Positions 25,300 to 34,805 of a stretch of 64,000 nucleotides of DNA are shown here, piece by piece. The stretch is from Mytilus trossulus (lineage: Eukaryota; Mollusca; Bivalvia; Mytilida; Mytilidae). The notes under the pieces are model-generated. The model saw nothing but the letters and a program-made list of their open reading frames with translations, searched no databases and was not told the DNA's origin. Where the stretch lies: the NCBI RefSeq assembly GCF_036588685.1, contig NC_086373.1:51405164-51469163 (forward strand). The letters are read 5' to 3'. The first letter of the stretch is position 1; the number at the start of each line of letters is the position of its first letter. The position numbers were made by a program, and so were the translations under genes.

Positions 25300-26280
25300 T
25301 CAAATCATGTTCTCTTGCCAATCTAAGGCGCCTGCTTCCGAGTTGAAGTAATTTTTAAGATAGTTCCTTTGATCAATTCCAGCAGCGTTACCAAAATTTC
25401 TCTGATACCCTGGGTCTCCGTCGGTAAGTTGCGCACCTTGTCGCCATTGTCCCTCTATTAAATTATGATTGTTGTCTTCTTCGTCAGCAAACAGTTGTAG
25501 ATCAGCACGTTTCCTTATCCGAAGTAAGTTATGAAGAGTAGTACAAGACAGTACGATTAAATCTACTGTTTCCGGCAGTTGTTGCATAGTTCCAATCAAA
25601 ATCTGAAATCTCATGGCAAGAATGCCAAAAGCATTCTCCACAATTCTACGTGCACGGGACAACCTATAGTTAAAGATGCGCTCATCGTGGTCTAAACGTT
25701 TTCTTGAATAGGGTTTCATCATCCATGATCGGATCGGAGAGGAAATGCGTCATCGCCAATAAGAAAATAAGGAATATCTGTTTCACCATTTGGAAGAGGG
25801 GAGGGAGGCGGATGATCCAAAGTTCCATCTTCTAACATTGGTCGTAGTTCCGAGTCCCTAAATATCTGGCTATCAGATGCACTTCCGTATGAGCCCACAC
25901 TCAGCCAAATAAACTTATAATCTGCATCAACTAGAGCCATCATCACTGTAGAGAAGAAATGTTTGTAGTTAAAAAATAACGACCCCGAGTTAGGCGGTTT
26001 TCTTATTCTAATGTGCTTCCCATCCAAAGCACCACAAACGTGTGGGAGGTTCCATATTCTTTCAAAGTCAGATGCTATACGCATCCAATCTTCCGTCGTA
26101 ATCTCATCCGGCATGACTTCATCTTTGTATGCTAAGTAAATTGCTTCGCAGACTTTAGGCACAAAGAGTGATATGGAGTTCCGGGCAACACGAAAGGCAT
26201 ACATAAGATCAGCATACGTGGAACCGGTAGCCAAATGTCTGAGTGTAACGGCTAACTTCAGTCCTGGTTCAAGTGGTTCC
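25300..26280 (-). pseudogene. Harbinger (HARBI1-type) DDE transposase, exon 2, frame broken by a 5-bp duplication
   Basis: The exon starts at 26280 after a 'ctcgttacag' acceptor. It encodes the RNase-H-like DDE_Tnp_4 domain: 'LPHVCGALDGKHIRI' (first Asp), 'GSYGSASDSQIFRDS' (second Asp) and 'RARRIVENAFGIL' (catalytic Glu). All three acidic residues are present, so the catalytic site was intact. A tandem TCGGA duplication (25729-25738, plus strand) shifts the frame just after 'DDAFPLR'. The expected next residues ('WMMKPYSRKR') sit in another frame, which stays open to the stop at 25300. The product would be cut off before the catalytic Glu. In the family this enzyme excises and inserts the element at TWA targets. 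Confidence 0.88.
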
Positions 26281-26704
26281 CTGTAACGAGAAATATTTAT
26301 CTAAACTTACAAACGCATAAAAGGTAAACTGGAAATGTGTCATACATTAGAATAACAAAAGACAAGACAGTTTAATATACCCACTTCCATATGAATACGA
26401 ACGTTATTTGGGGCGTTACTAACACGTACTTTGTTCACTTTGTATTAAATTTAATTATTTAGAAGCAAAGTGCTTAAGGAAAATTTTTTAAAAGATTGTT
26501 TTGCTGACCTTTTTACTTAGATATGAATTTCTGAAAAAACAGTTAGTATGGTTTTCTAAACTGACTATATCATGCGGAAAATCCAAGCCTCGTCCTTCGG
26601 CACCGTCGGATATTCATATGATATAGTCAGCATACAAAATAAAACTAACTATTATTCTTAATGTACATTTCTGTTTTATTTTGCTTGAAAATTGAAGTAC
26701 TTAC

Positions 26705-27027
26705 CTGAAAGAGGTAGAGCTTTTTCTGATTGCAGGGGTAATTCTGTCAAGTATCTCCCCAAACAAGTCGGCATCAACTCTTAAAAAGTTTCTGTAACCA
26801 GACGCATCTTCCCGGTTAAGCTCATGCAGGAGTTGGTCATATTGTCCAAACAAAGTTCTTCTGATGAGCCATGGCCTGCACCAAAATCTACGTTGAGTCC
26901 GCCTCCTCCTCCTCCTAAAACAAAGAGGAAACAGTTGTTGATTTTCTTCCTCTGCCCTCTGTGCCAGTGGAAGAAGAAGTCGAAGGAAGTTATGGAAGAG
27001 TAATAATTTATTTCTCTCGTAAGACAT
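26705..27027 (-). CDS. Harbinger transposase, exon 1
   Basis: 107 codons plus two bases from an ATG at 27027 to a GTAAG donor (26704 downwards), phase 2. Joining to 26280 restores 'SFREPLEPGLKLAVTLRHLA', the N-terminal sequence usual in HARBI1-like transposases. It contains the 'RPWLIRRTLFGQYDQLLHEL' motif and a preceding Arg-rich run ('RRRRRRTQRR') that may be a nuclear localisation signal. The exon itself is intact; the frame is lost downstream in exon 2. Confidence 0.8.
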
Positions 27028-27121
27028 GTCTTGTTACTCCGAATGTTTACATGGATAATAAATGAGACTGTATGGCCTACTATCTATATGAGTGCATGCA
27101 TTTCCCATTGCAAAAAAAATA

Positions 27122-27440
27122 AACATTCGTAAAACACTCGTAACTCAATCGCAAATGTTCGTGGGCTATCGTAAACTATTCGTTAACCAATCGTAAAAAC
27201 TTGGATCAGATCGTTACCATTCGTATTGTGCTCGCAAAACACTCGTATGCATTCGTTAATTGCTCGTATCTATTCGCAATGAATCGTCTACTGTTATCGT
27301 AAAAGCATCGCATTCATTCTTAGTAAATCGTAACCAATCGTAAAGCACTCGCAAATCACTCGTAAAAGTGGTTTATTCGCAAAAGATTCGTTAAAGTTTA
27401 ACGAATCTTGTAAATTTTGGTGATTCGTTAGCATTCGTAA
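27122..27440. repeat. Right subterminal array of TCGYAA motifs, phased at 10-11 bp
   Basis: More than twenty TCG-centred motifs (TCGTAAA, TCGCAAA, TCGTTAA) follow one another with spacings almost always 10 or 11, twice 20. A perfect 25-bp palindrome with 12-base arms sits at 27384-27408. The array ends at the terminal inverted repeat (to 27464). Confidence 0.85.
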
Positions 27441-27921
27441 GAAACATTCGTGTATGTGAAGGGGTTAGGTGGATTTATTGCCGTCGTAGTTCCATCTTGT
27501 CGCCTTCGTACTTTTATTCGATGGCAACACGACGGGATTACGAGGTCTTCACGAAGTCGTATTGCCATTGTAAGGCCTTCAGGTAGCTTCGTGATACATT
27601 CGTATAAACATCGTAATGTCAAAACTGCCCGATGGAAACGATGGAAACACGAATGCAATACGATGTTCAAAGATGCATTCCCGGTGACATAGCGATGGTG
27701 AGGATGGTGATACGAATTCAATACGAACCCTAAACATCGGACACACCTTCGTGGATTTTTTAACATGTTAAAAAATTTAGAACCCTTCCCGAAGTTGTCC
27801 CCGAAGGCTAGAAAAACTGGCCGATGGCTTAAGATGGTTAAAGATGGCACTACGAATAGTCCGATCTGGATACGATCAGTCCCGATTTTGAAAATTTCCA
27901 TAATCGTGTTGCCATCTGCGT

Positions 27922-27954
27922 AAAAATCGGGACAGTGTGACGCGGGCATAATTA
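27922..27954 (-). repeat. Right terminal inverted repeat of the outer element
   Basis: Exact 33-bp complement of 19748-19780. The neighbouring inner arm (27470-27920) carries scattered ACGAWGG/CGATGG motifs. Confidence 0.85.
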
Positions 27955-28121
27955 GCAAATACCAACCCGAACACATTTGTATGATTTCATTGAGACAATC
28001 TTTGTTTGTGTTGCTTGGCTCTAAGCAGCATCTAAATTGTTATTTGGATTGAGAGTTGTCTCATTGGGACTCACACCACATCTTCCTTTATCTATATACC
28101 TTAAAAACTATTTAAAGACGA

Positions 28122-28246
28122 GTTTGATCCTACCAGGTATCGAATATACAACCCCGTCCGCACTGGATGCCTCGAATATGCTACAAAGTACAACGCGACC
28201 ATCGAGTCGGTTTAAACCAAACAGGCCAACGAAAAGAGAATAATCA
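28122..28246 (-). repeat. tRNA-derived SINE-like repeat, copy 1
   Basis: The reverse complement matches 29613-29740 over about 125 bp, including 'tctcttttcgttggcctgtt' and a tRNA-like A-box/B-box pair. Its B-box (TATTCGATACC) is more diverged than in the other copy. A family-1 end module (28050-28095) lies just to the left. Confidence 0.65.
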
Positions 28247-29612
28247 AGAAATTCTCAGATCAATCTTAGATTAAATAAAAGAAGAAAAAAGCAATACTAG
28301 TAATACAAATTCAAATTTAGTTATATAATTCAATAAATTATTGTGACAAAAATAAACATATTACCCATAAATTAAAGAAAGTAAAAAGTATGTATCATCG
28401 GATTGCATAATTCAATTCAGAGCACCGAAACCCGAAAAAGGGACAAAAGTAAATAGAAAATGTTTTCAAAAATATAATATGATTGAGGGATTCGGAACCT
28501 CAGTTTGAATACGAATACATTAATTGCGAAATATAAGTTTTACTAAGAATGTTTTATCTAAATCAGGCCAGTAAAAAAAAAGCAAATTACATAATGGACT
28601 AATTCTATTTCATCAAAGATACCGACCAGTCACAGATTGAATCCTACTCCATTTGAATGTCTCGTATACACAAAACTGTCCATAATGGCGCAATATATTT
28701 TTCAGTCTATGTACAATAGTTCGGTTTTTTTTTTCATTTTATGTATTATGTCGTTTTTTTAAGTTCTATGTAATTTATTTTCTGATGCACATCGTCAGAA
28801 TTTTTTTATATATAATTCTTCATTTAATTTAACAATTGCGTGTTAAATGATTGGTTTACCAGCTTTCCTCTTAATATCTCCACATCTATATTATATCAGG
28901 CGAAGAAATATTTTATTCCTTATCAATCATTAAGCATCATGGGATTAGTATTGTAATATTTTATTAAAATACTTTTGATCTTAAATTTTGCTTTTATTGT
29001 ATGATCTTTAAAATAGATGAAATGCTCATATCAGTGACAATACTTTAGTCGACTAATAACTTGGCAATTAAGTCTTTGTACTCCGAGTTATCTACCCGAT
29101 CCCGATTAATTTCCAACATTAAGTTTATCGTAGATCATCATACTCTGTCATTCCATATTTTAGAGTGGTCTGATTTGGAAACTATGAAACAGTGTTGAAG
29201 TTGCTTTGCTAAACTAGCTTAGCAAGGAGAGCATATACAGTGTTTCGGAGGTTGAAGATTTAGTAGTATCAAAATTAATACGCCTTCGGGTGCGGGAGTT
29301 TCTCGATACATTGAAGACCCATTGGTGGCTTCGGCTGTTGACTGCTCTTTGGTCGGATTGTTGTCGCTTTGACACATTCCCCATTTCCTTTCTCAATTTT
29401 AGTATTATTTTCAAATTTTAAATTTTAAATTTGTTTGAGGCTCATATAGCTCAAATGGTAACCAGTTTTACTTCAATAACGACTGTTTATTCAAAATTAC
29501 AGTTGATATTGATGTGAAAATAAGCAAATTTAACATACCAAGAAACTAACCAAAATTCAAGCATCTCGATGATATCAGCTATTTTGTTTCTGATGAACAT
29601 TCTGTTTTATTT

Positions 29613-29740
29613 TGTTGTTCTCTTTTCGTAGGCCTTGTTTGGTTTTTCAACCGCATTGATGGTCGTGTGGTATTATGCATCATATTCGAGGCCACCTTGC
29701 GGACGGAGTCGTGATTTCGATCCCTGGTAGTGTAAACCCA
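29613..29740 (+). repeat. tRNA-derived SINE-like repeat, copy 2
   Basis: Starts 'gttctcttttcgtaggcc'. It has an A-box-like TGATGGTCGTGTGG (29658-29671) and a B-box-like ATTTCGATCCC (29714-29724), about 45 bp apart as in RNA polymerase III internal promoters. No clean tRNA cloverleaf can be drawn, so this is a SINE head, not a functional tRNA. Confidence 0.6.
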
Positions 29741-29944
29741 GTTGGCATCAAAAATAGAAATTACTAACATTATTGAGATGTTTAATTTTATTAACAAAAA
29801 AATTGTTAAGCTGGAGGATATTTTTTTCAGCAAACAATCGACATTCTCATGAAAACCTACTGTGCTAATTTTTTTGCCGACTGAATCCTTTAAACATATG
29901 AGAATGACTTCATATTTAGGAAAAAAGTAATTTTTATCCACTAA

Positions 29945-30150
29945 ATAGGAGAGGCGAAAGATAACAAAGAGAAGTTCAAACTCAGTCGAAATTAAATTGA
30001 AAAGGTGATGGCAAAAATGGAAACAAACCAACAGAAAAAAGCAGTATGCAAAACACAACATAGAAAACTAAAGATTGAGGACCAAAAAACATGTGGGGAC
30101 CTCAAGTGCTCCGGAAAGGTTACCGGATGATAAGTAACATTGAAAAAAGT
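29945..30150 (-). repeat. Dispersed repeat family 3 (reverse, decayed)
   Basis: Contains the reverse complements of the family's 'gttgtgt', 'catttttagcca' and 'ctcaagtgctccggaaaggt' blocks. Diverged. Confidence 0.6.
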
Positions 30151-30454
30151 ACGGGATTGTCGTTACGACAGTTGGAAAAACTCTGGATTTCGTCCGTAAA
30201 GTTTACGAAAAGAATATTTCAACTTTACACATGGAACCTTCACGTTAAAAACTGCCTTATAAGGAAATCATGGTAGGAAACGCAAGCCCTGAAATATCTT
30301 GAAAATATATACATATCATCGTAATACATTTTTGTGGAAACAATACAAGTTTTGAGTTCGATATTACCTCTTCGAAGCTGTGTGGATTTTTATTAATAAA
30401 ATAATCAGATTATTGACTTTTTTTCCTCTCTTACAGATATATTATATTAAAATA

Positions 30455-30620
30455 AAGTTAATAAACTCATCATAGATACTAAAATTAAAATTGTGTGCGT
30501 CAGTTGCGTGTACATTAGACTCACAATTGACGCTTGCATCAAAAAAGATAAATAGGTAAAATAAAGTACGGAGTTGAAGAGCATGGAGGACCCGAAATAA
30601 AATCCAATGTGTTTACCAAC
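30455..30620 (-). repeat. Dispersed repeat family 5
   Basis: Shares 'ataaactcatcatagatact' and 'aaataaagtacggagttgaa' / 'gaagagcatggaggacc' with 34167-34311. The central 'gcgcgtttcgtct' block is degraded in this copy. Confidence 0.6.
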
Positions 30621-31124
30621 AAGAACTATTTTTAAAAAAGATATCCGACGTATTTAAATTTGAGTATATGCTTAAAAAAAACGCGGATATCGCACATGCG
30701 TAGGTGCGTTCTAAAAGTCATGTACGTACAACAAAGTTTACATTAAAAAAATTATATAACTGTCCCGAATAAACACCTGTCATGGATGCAAAGAGCTATT
30801 GGAGAAACAATTATTTCAATAACAATATAAATCTGTGTAAGATCTAGTTCAAATATTTATAGTTTTTCACTTACTTTCGATCACGCTATATTAACGAGAC
30901 GTTTTTTCAAACACAACCAAATCACCCACCATGACAGCATGTTGTCCAATCACAGAAAGCATTTTCGAGCATGCGTATTCTGTTGCCATAGTTAAGCGTC
31001 CTTAAGTTCAAAGGGCACAAACCGAAACTATACCGACTACGTCGGAAAAAAATAAGGTTATCTTTTCCTTGGATAGAAAATTCTTAGTATTTGGAGAAAA
31101 ACATTTTGCACTGATTGAGATTGT

Positions 31125-31430
31125 GACATGGTGATGACTGCTGTACCCATATTTTGACAATTGTACTTATCATGTCTTGTTGTTCATGCATCGTTGTAAA
31201 TAAAACGGAATCTGATGCGACTGTTATACATGTTCAATCTACCATTTCTACATTTTAAAATTACTGTATCAAGTCAGGAATATGACAGTAATTGCTCGTT
31301 TGATGTGTTTTATCCTTCGATTTTGCCATTTGATAAGGAACTTTCCGTTTTGAATTTTCCTCAGAGTATGTTTGTGATTTTACTTTTAATAATTATTTCC
31401 ATATCAATGATTTTTTTTTGTCAACACTGA
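31125..31430 (+). repeat. Dispersed repeat family 4
   Basis: Contains 'ctgatgcgactgttatacat', 'caagtcaggaatatgacag' and 'tttccgttttgaattttcct' blocks. Further copies lie at 37590-37790 and 59590-60040. The 71-codon frame across it is incidental. Confidence 0.75.
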
Positions 31431-31663
31431 CAGGCTGACTACTGGGGTTTTAAATAGACAAAAAATTAAGGCAAAACAGCAATAGAAGAGAGCCCCTTAC
31501 TTGTATCACAGATTGAAGTCTTATAAAACATTAACATATTGCAATGTTTATTTTCATTACAATAATAGTTTACCTGTGTTATAAACATGCATAACACAAA
31601 ATTACAAAGATTGCCTTTTGTTGTTATCTAGTTCGTGCTTAGTGTCATAGGATAAAATATAAA

Positions 31664-31990
31664 AAGAAGATGTGGTATGATTGCCAACTATCCACAAAAG
31701 ACCCGAAATGACACAAAAATTAACAACTATAGTTCACCGTACGGCCTTCAACAAAAAAAAATGAGCAAAACCCATTTATATAAAAGATGAACGAAAAACA
31801 AATGTGTAACACATAAACAAACGACAACCACTGATATATAGGCTCCTGACTTGGGACAGACACATACATACCTAATGTGGCGGGGTTAAACATGTTAGCG
31901 GGATCCCCCTAACCTGGGACAGTGGTATAACAGTACACCATAAGAACGAACTATACAAATCAGTTGAAAAAGGCTTAACGCTCAGTTTGA
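31664..31990 (+). repeat. Dispersed mussel repeat family 1
   Basis: Begins 'aagaagatgtggtatgattg', has a small internal deletion near 31760, and ends with 'cagttgaaaaaggcttaa'. It lies just upstream of the reverse-transcriptase remnant. Confidence 0.85.
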
Positions 31991-32072
31991 ATTCTAGAGA
32001 TGAAAAGACTATATATATATAGACACTAAAGTGAGGAGCGTCTATATTTTAAATTTTTACGTTTCTTAGAAA

Positions 32073-32755
32073 TATTCGATACACTTAAACAAGATGCTTG
32101 ATTTCTTGATTGACAACATATTTGTAACGTTTGGAGGACGTGTTTTTCAACAGACTGTCGGCATCCTAATGGGAACAAACTGTGCCCCTCTTCTTGCTGA
32201 CTCGTTTCTTTATTATTATGAGGCTGACTTCATGCAGGAACTTCTTAGGAAGAAAGATAAGAAGTTAGCAATATCCTTTAACTCTACTTTCCGCTATATA
32301 GATGACGTTCTTCCACTAAACAATTCAAAATTTGGTGACTATGTGGATCGCATCTATCCCATCGAATTGGAGATAAAGGATACTACAGATACAGTTAAGT
32401 TATCTTGACTTACATCTAGAAATTGACAATGAGGGTCGGTTGAAGACAAAACTTTACGACAAAAGAGATGATTTCAGCTTTCCAATTGTGAACTTTCCAT
32501 TTCTAAGAAGCAACATTCCAGCAGCACCTGCATACGGGGTATATATCTCCCAATTGATACGATATTCCCGAGCTTGCATTTCCTATCATGATTTTCTTGA
32601 TAGAGGGTTACTGCTCATAAGGAAGCTATTAAAACAAGAGTTCCAAATGGTGAAGATCATCTCATCGTAAATTTTACGGACGCCATCACGAGTTGGTTGA
32701 CCGTTATGGAATAACCGTTTCACAAATGATATCGGATATGTTCCTTACGTCGTAA
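32073..32755 (+). pseudogene. Reverse transcriptase remnant (probably Penelope-like)
   Basis: Three successive frames give a continuous RT fragment. The first (to 32408) has 'GILMGTNCAPLLADSF' (RT motif around the conserved G) and the catalytic 'FRYIDDV' box. The second (about 32403-32670) gives 'LEIDNEGRLKTKLYDKRDD' and 'PAYGVYISQLIRYSRAC'. The third gives 'RKFYGRHHELVDRYGITVSQ' and ends at 32753-32755. Two frame changes and 5' and 3' truncation mark a dead copy. The sequence style is that of a retroelement very common in bivalves. I think it is Penelope-like, but no GIY-YIG endonuclease is present here to prove it. Confidence 0.75.
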
Positions 32756-32834
32756 CTACAATCCCCTTCCCTTTCATGAATTTGACCTACCAAATTAGAC
32801 TATTTACCGGATTTGTAATCACATAAATAAAGGC

Positions 32835-33230
32835 AACAGTAGTATACCGCTGTTCAAAACTCATAAATCCATGGACAAAAAACAAAATCGGGGTAACAAA
32901 CCAAAACCGAGCGAAACGCATTAAATATAAGAGGAGACACAACACCGAAACCTAACACACACAGAAACAGACCAATCATCAGACAAAACACCACGAGAAT
33001 AACAAATGTAACATGAAAACCAAATACATGAATTTGGGATAGACAAGTACCGTGCCACGTCTTATCTCAATATCTCAAAAATAAGAGAAAACACAAACGA
33101 CTCAACGTTAAAATGCAACACAAAGAGAAACGAACAATATTATAACAATGACCATCTTCCTGACTTGGTACAGGACACTTTTAAAGGGGAATAAAAGTGG
33201 TGGGTTGAACCTGGTTTTAAGGCATGCCAA
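32835..33230 (+). repeat. Dispersed mussel repeat family 6
   Basis: Contains 'gtagtataccgctgttcaaa', 'taagaggagacacaacaccg' and 'gaccatcttcctgacttggt' blocks, which I recognise from mussel sequence. It occurs once in this window. No coding capacity. Confidence 0.55.
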
Positions 33231-33269
33231 ACATGCATAAACATAAGCAACACGACGGGTGCCGCATGT

Positions 33270-33490
33270 GGAGGTGCCGCATGTGAAGCAGGATCTGCTT
33301 ACCCTTCCGGAGCACCTGATATCACCCCTAGTTTTTGGTGGGGTTCGTTATGTTTATTCTTTAGTTTTCTATGTTGTGTCACGTGTACTATTGTTTTTCT
33401 GTTTGTCTTTTTCATTTTTAGCCATGGAGTTGTCAGTTTAATTTAGATTTATGAGTTTGACTGTCCCTTTGGTATCTTTCGTCCCTCTTT
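33270..33490 (+). repeat. Dispersed mussel repeat family 3
   Basis: Runs from 'gatctgcttacccttccgga' through 'tttttggtggggttcg' and 'catttttagccatgg' to 'ccctttggtatctttcgtcc'. Near-identical copies lie upstream of both TIR genes (41555 and 52495). Confidence 0.85.
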
Positions 33491-33777
33491 CAAACCCAAG
33501 GATTGTTGACCCTAAGCTTATCTGGCATAATCTTTTTGGTTCTTTTGGCTTACAATGCTCTTCTACTAAGTGTTTCATTTAGTACACACTTTTTTTGTTT
33601 GATAGCCACTAGTTTTAATTCCCCGATAGTATCACCAGCCCAGTAGTCAGCACTTCTGTGCTGACATGAATTATCATTGATATGGTCAAATTTATAAATA
33701 AACTGTTTACAAAACTTTTCAACCTCAGGAATAGATTGCCTTTGCTGTATTTGGCAAAACGTTTTGGAAGTTAGGTC

Positions 33778-34311
33778 CTCAATGCACTTCAACTTCGTAC
33801 TTTATATCGTCTTTTTAACATGTTTGGATTTCAGCGTCACTGATGATTCTTTTGTAGACGAAACGCGCGTTTGGCGTAATACAAAATTGAATCATAGTAT
33901 CTATGATGAGTTTATGAGTCGTTAAAATAAGACTAGAACTCTATCCACAGGCAAAGAATCGGCCAACTTCTTAAGAATTTATTTCTGTCAAGTGTCAGAT
34001 CTATATTGGTCATACAGGTGATTACATAAAAAAAAAATACAATATATTTTACTTAGCATAGGGTATTCATGATTGGTTCGCCTATCTGTCATACTACCAA
34101 GTAACAACAGTTCATTCATAATAGTTAAGGCGGTATCAGTAATTATATATATACGAAATACCAATATGCATAAACTCATCATAGATACCAGGACTAAATT
34201 TTGTATATCCGCCAGACGCGCGTTTCGTCTACAAAAGACTCATCAGTGACGCTCGAATCCAAAAATATTAAAAAAGCCAAATAAAGTACGAAGTTGAAGA
34301 GCATTGAGGAC
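33778..34311. repeat. Inverted pair of repeat family 5
   Basis: Left arm 33778-33912 reads 'gtagacgaaacgcgcgtttg' and the right arm 34167-34311 reads its complement, 'cgcgcgtttcgtctac'. The arms are about 135-145 bp, separated by about 255 bp, and could fold into a long hairpin if transcribed. Confidence 0.75.
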
Positions 34312-34599
34312 CAAAATTCCTCATGAATTTATTGAAAAACACCTAAGAAAACAAGTGTAAAATGATCATTTAATTCAGTTACAAGGAAACACAATTTTGA
34401 TTGTTTACTTTGCCTATTCTTCTACCATTGTTCACAGTGTCGGTTTTCCATCAAAGTACCATGCAATCTAGAATATTAAAAAGCAGAACGTATGGTTGTA
34501 TTTTTAAAATTGATCAAATTTATTTTTTAGAATTGCAATTTACATTTGCTATTTCAGATTCTCTCGGCAAAACTATCGTCTGACGTTCAGCTGACATCA

Positions 34600-34805
34600 C
34601 GAAAAGGGGCGAGAGATAAGAGGGACATTCAAAGTAGAAAAAAAACCTGACAACATCATGGCAAAAAAAAGGAAAAGTCCAACAGACAAACGATAGTACA
34701 TTACACACAACAAAGTAAACTAAAGTCTTAGCAACACGAACCCATCAACAACTTGGGGTGATCTCAAGTAGTCTAGAATGTTAAGCAGATCATGTTCTCT
34801 TGTTT
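34600..34805 (-). repeat. Dispersed repeat family 3 (reverse, diverged)
   Basis: Carries reverse complements of the 'tagttgtgtgtaatg' and 'cgtgttgctaagac' type blocks and ends '...aagcagatcatgttc'. Less conserved than the copies at 33270 and 52495. Confidence 0.55.

Larger units (their letters stand above)
21978..27464. mobile_element. PIF/Harbinger DNA transposon, two-gene type
   Basis: About 5.5 kb bounded by inverted CCCCTTCACATACACGAATG ends (21978 onward; reverse complement ending at 27464), with the match continuing for about 28 bp. It encodes the two proteins typical of Harbinger elements: a MADF/Myb-like DNA-binding protein on the plus strand and a DDE transposase on the minus strand, in convergent orientation. 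Both subterminal regions are long arrays of degenerate TCGYAA motifs. TTA abuts the right end, but the left flank (TTATAC) does not show a clean TTA duplication. Frame-disrupting changes in both genes suggest that this copy is no longer autonomous. A family-3 dispersed repeat lies between the genes. Confidence 0.88.
19748..27954. mobile_element. Outer TIR element, interrupted by the Harbinger element
   Basis: The left end (19748-19780) and right end (27922-27954) are exact inverted repeats of 33 bp including GCCCGCGTCACACTGTCCCG. Inside the left end (to about 20060) and the right end (from about 27470) lie many ACGAWGG/ACGAA motifs, often 10-11 bp apart. No transposase belonging to this element was found. 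About 1.9 kb of interior (20060-21976) holds a family-2 repeat and otherwise unassigned sequence. The Harbinger element (21978-27464) sits at the inner edge of the right arm, so it most simply inserted later. Without it the element would be about 2.7 kb and non-autonomous. The target-site duplication is ambiguous because the flanks read TAATTA-like at both ends. Confidence 0.75.

Noticed and set aside
27122-27440. CRISPR-like appearance of the regular short repeats
   Set aside because: The unit is 10-11 bp, degenerate and without spacers, and the DNA is clearly eukaryotic.
27428-27976. 182-codon minus-strand frame and overlapping plus-strand frame 27450-27692
   Set aside because: Both lie in the right arm of the outer transposon. 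The frames arise from the ACGAWGG-rich, stop-poor composition, and the peptide shows no domain.
29613-29740. Functional tRNA gene
   Set aside because: A-box and B-box resemblance only; no acceptor stem or anticodon stem can be drawn.
29579-30061. 160-codon minus-strand frame
   Set aside because: It runs across a SINE copy and a family-3 repeat. The Arg/Thr-rich C-terminus is the SINE read backwards, also seen at 28037-28243.
33259-33441. Short frames 33259-33441, 52478-52663 and 41514-41720 with similar peptides
   Set aside because: They look conserved only because they translate copies of repeat family 3; no sign of selection on protein.
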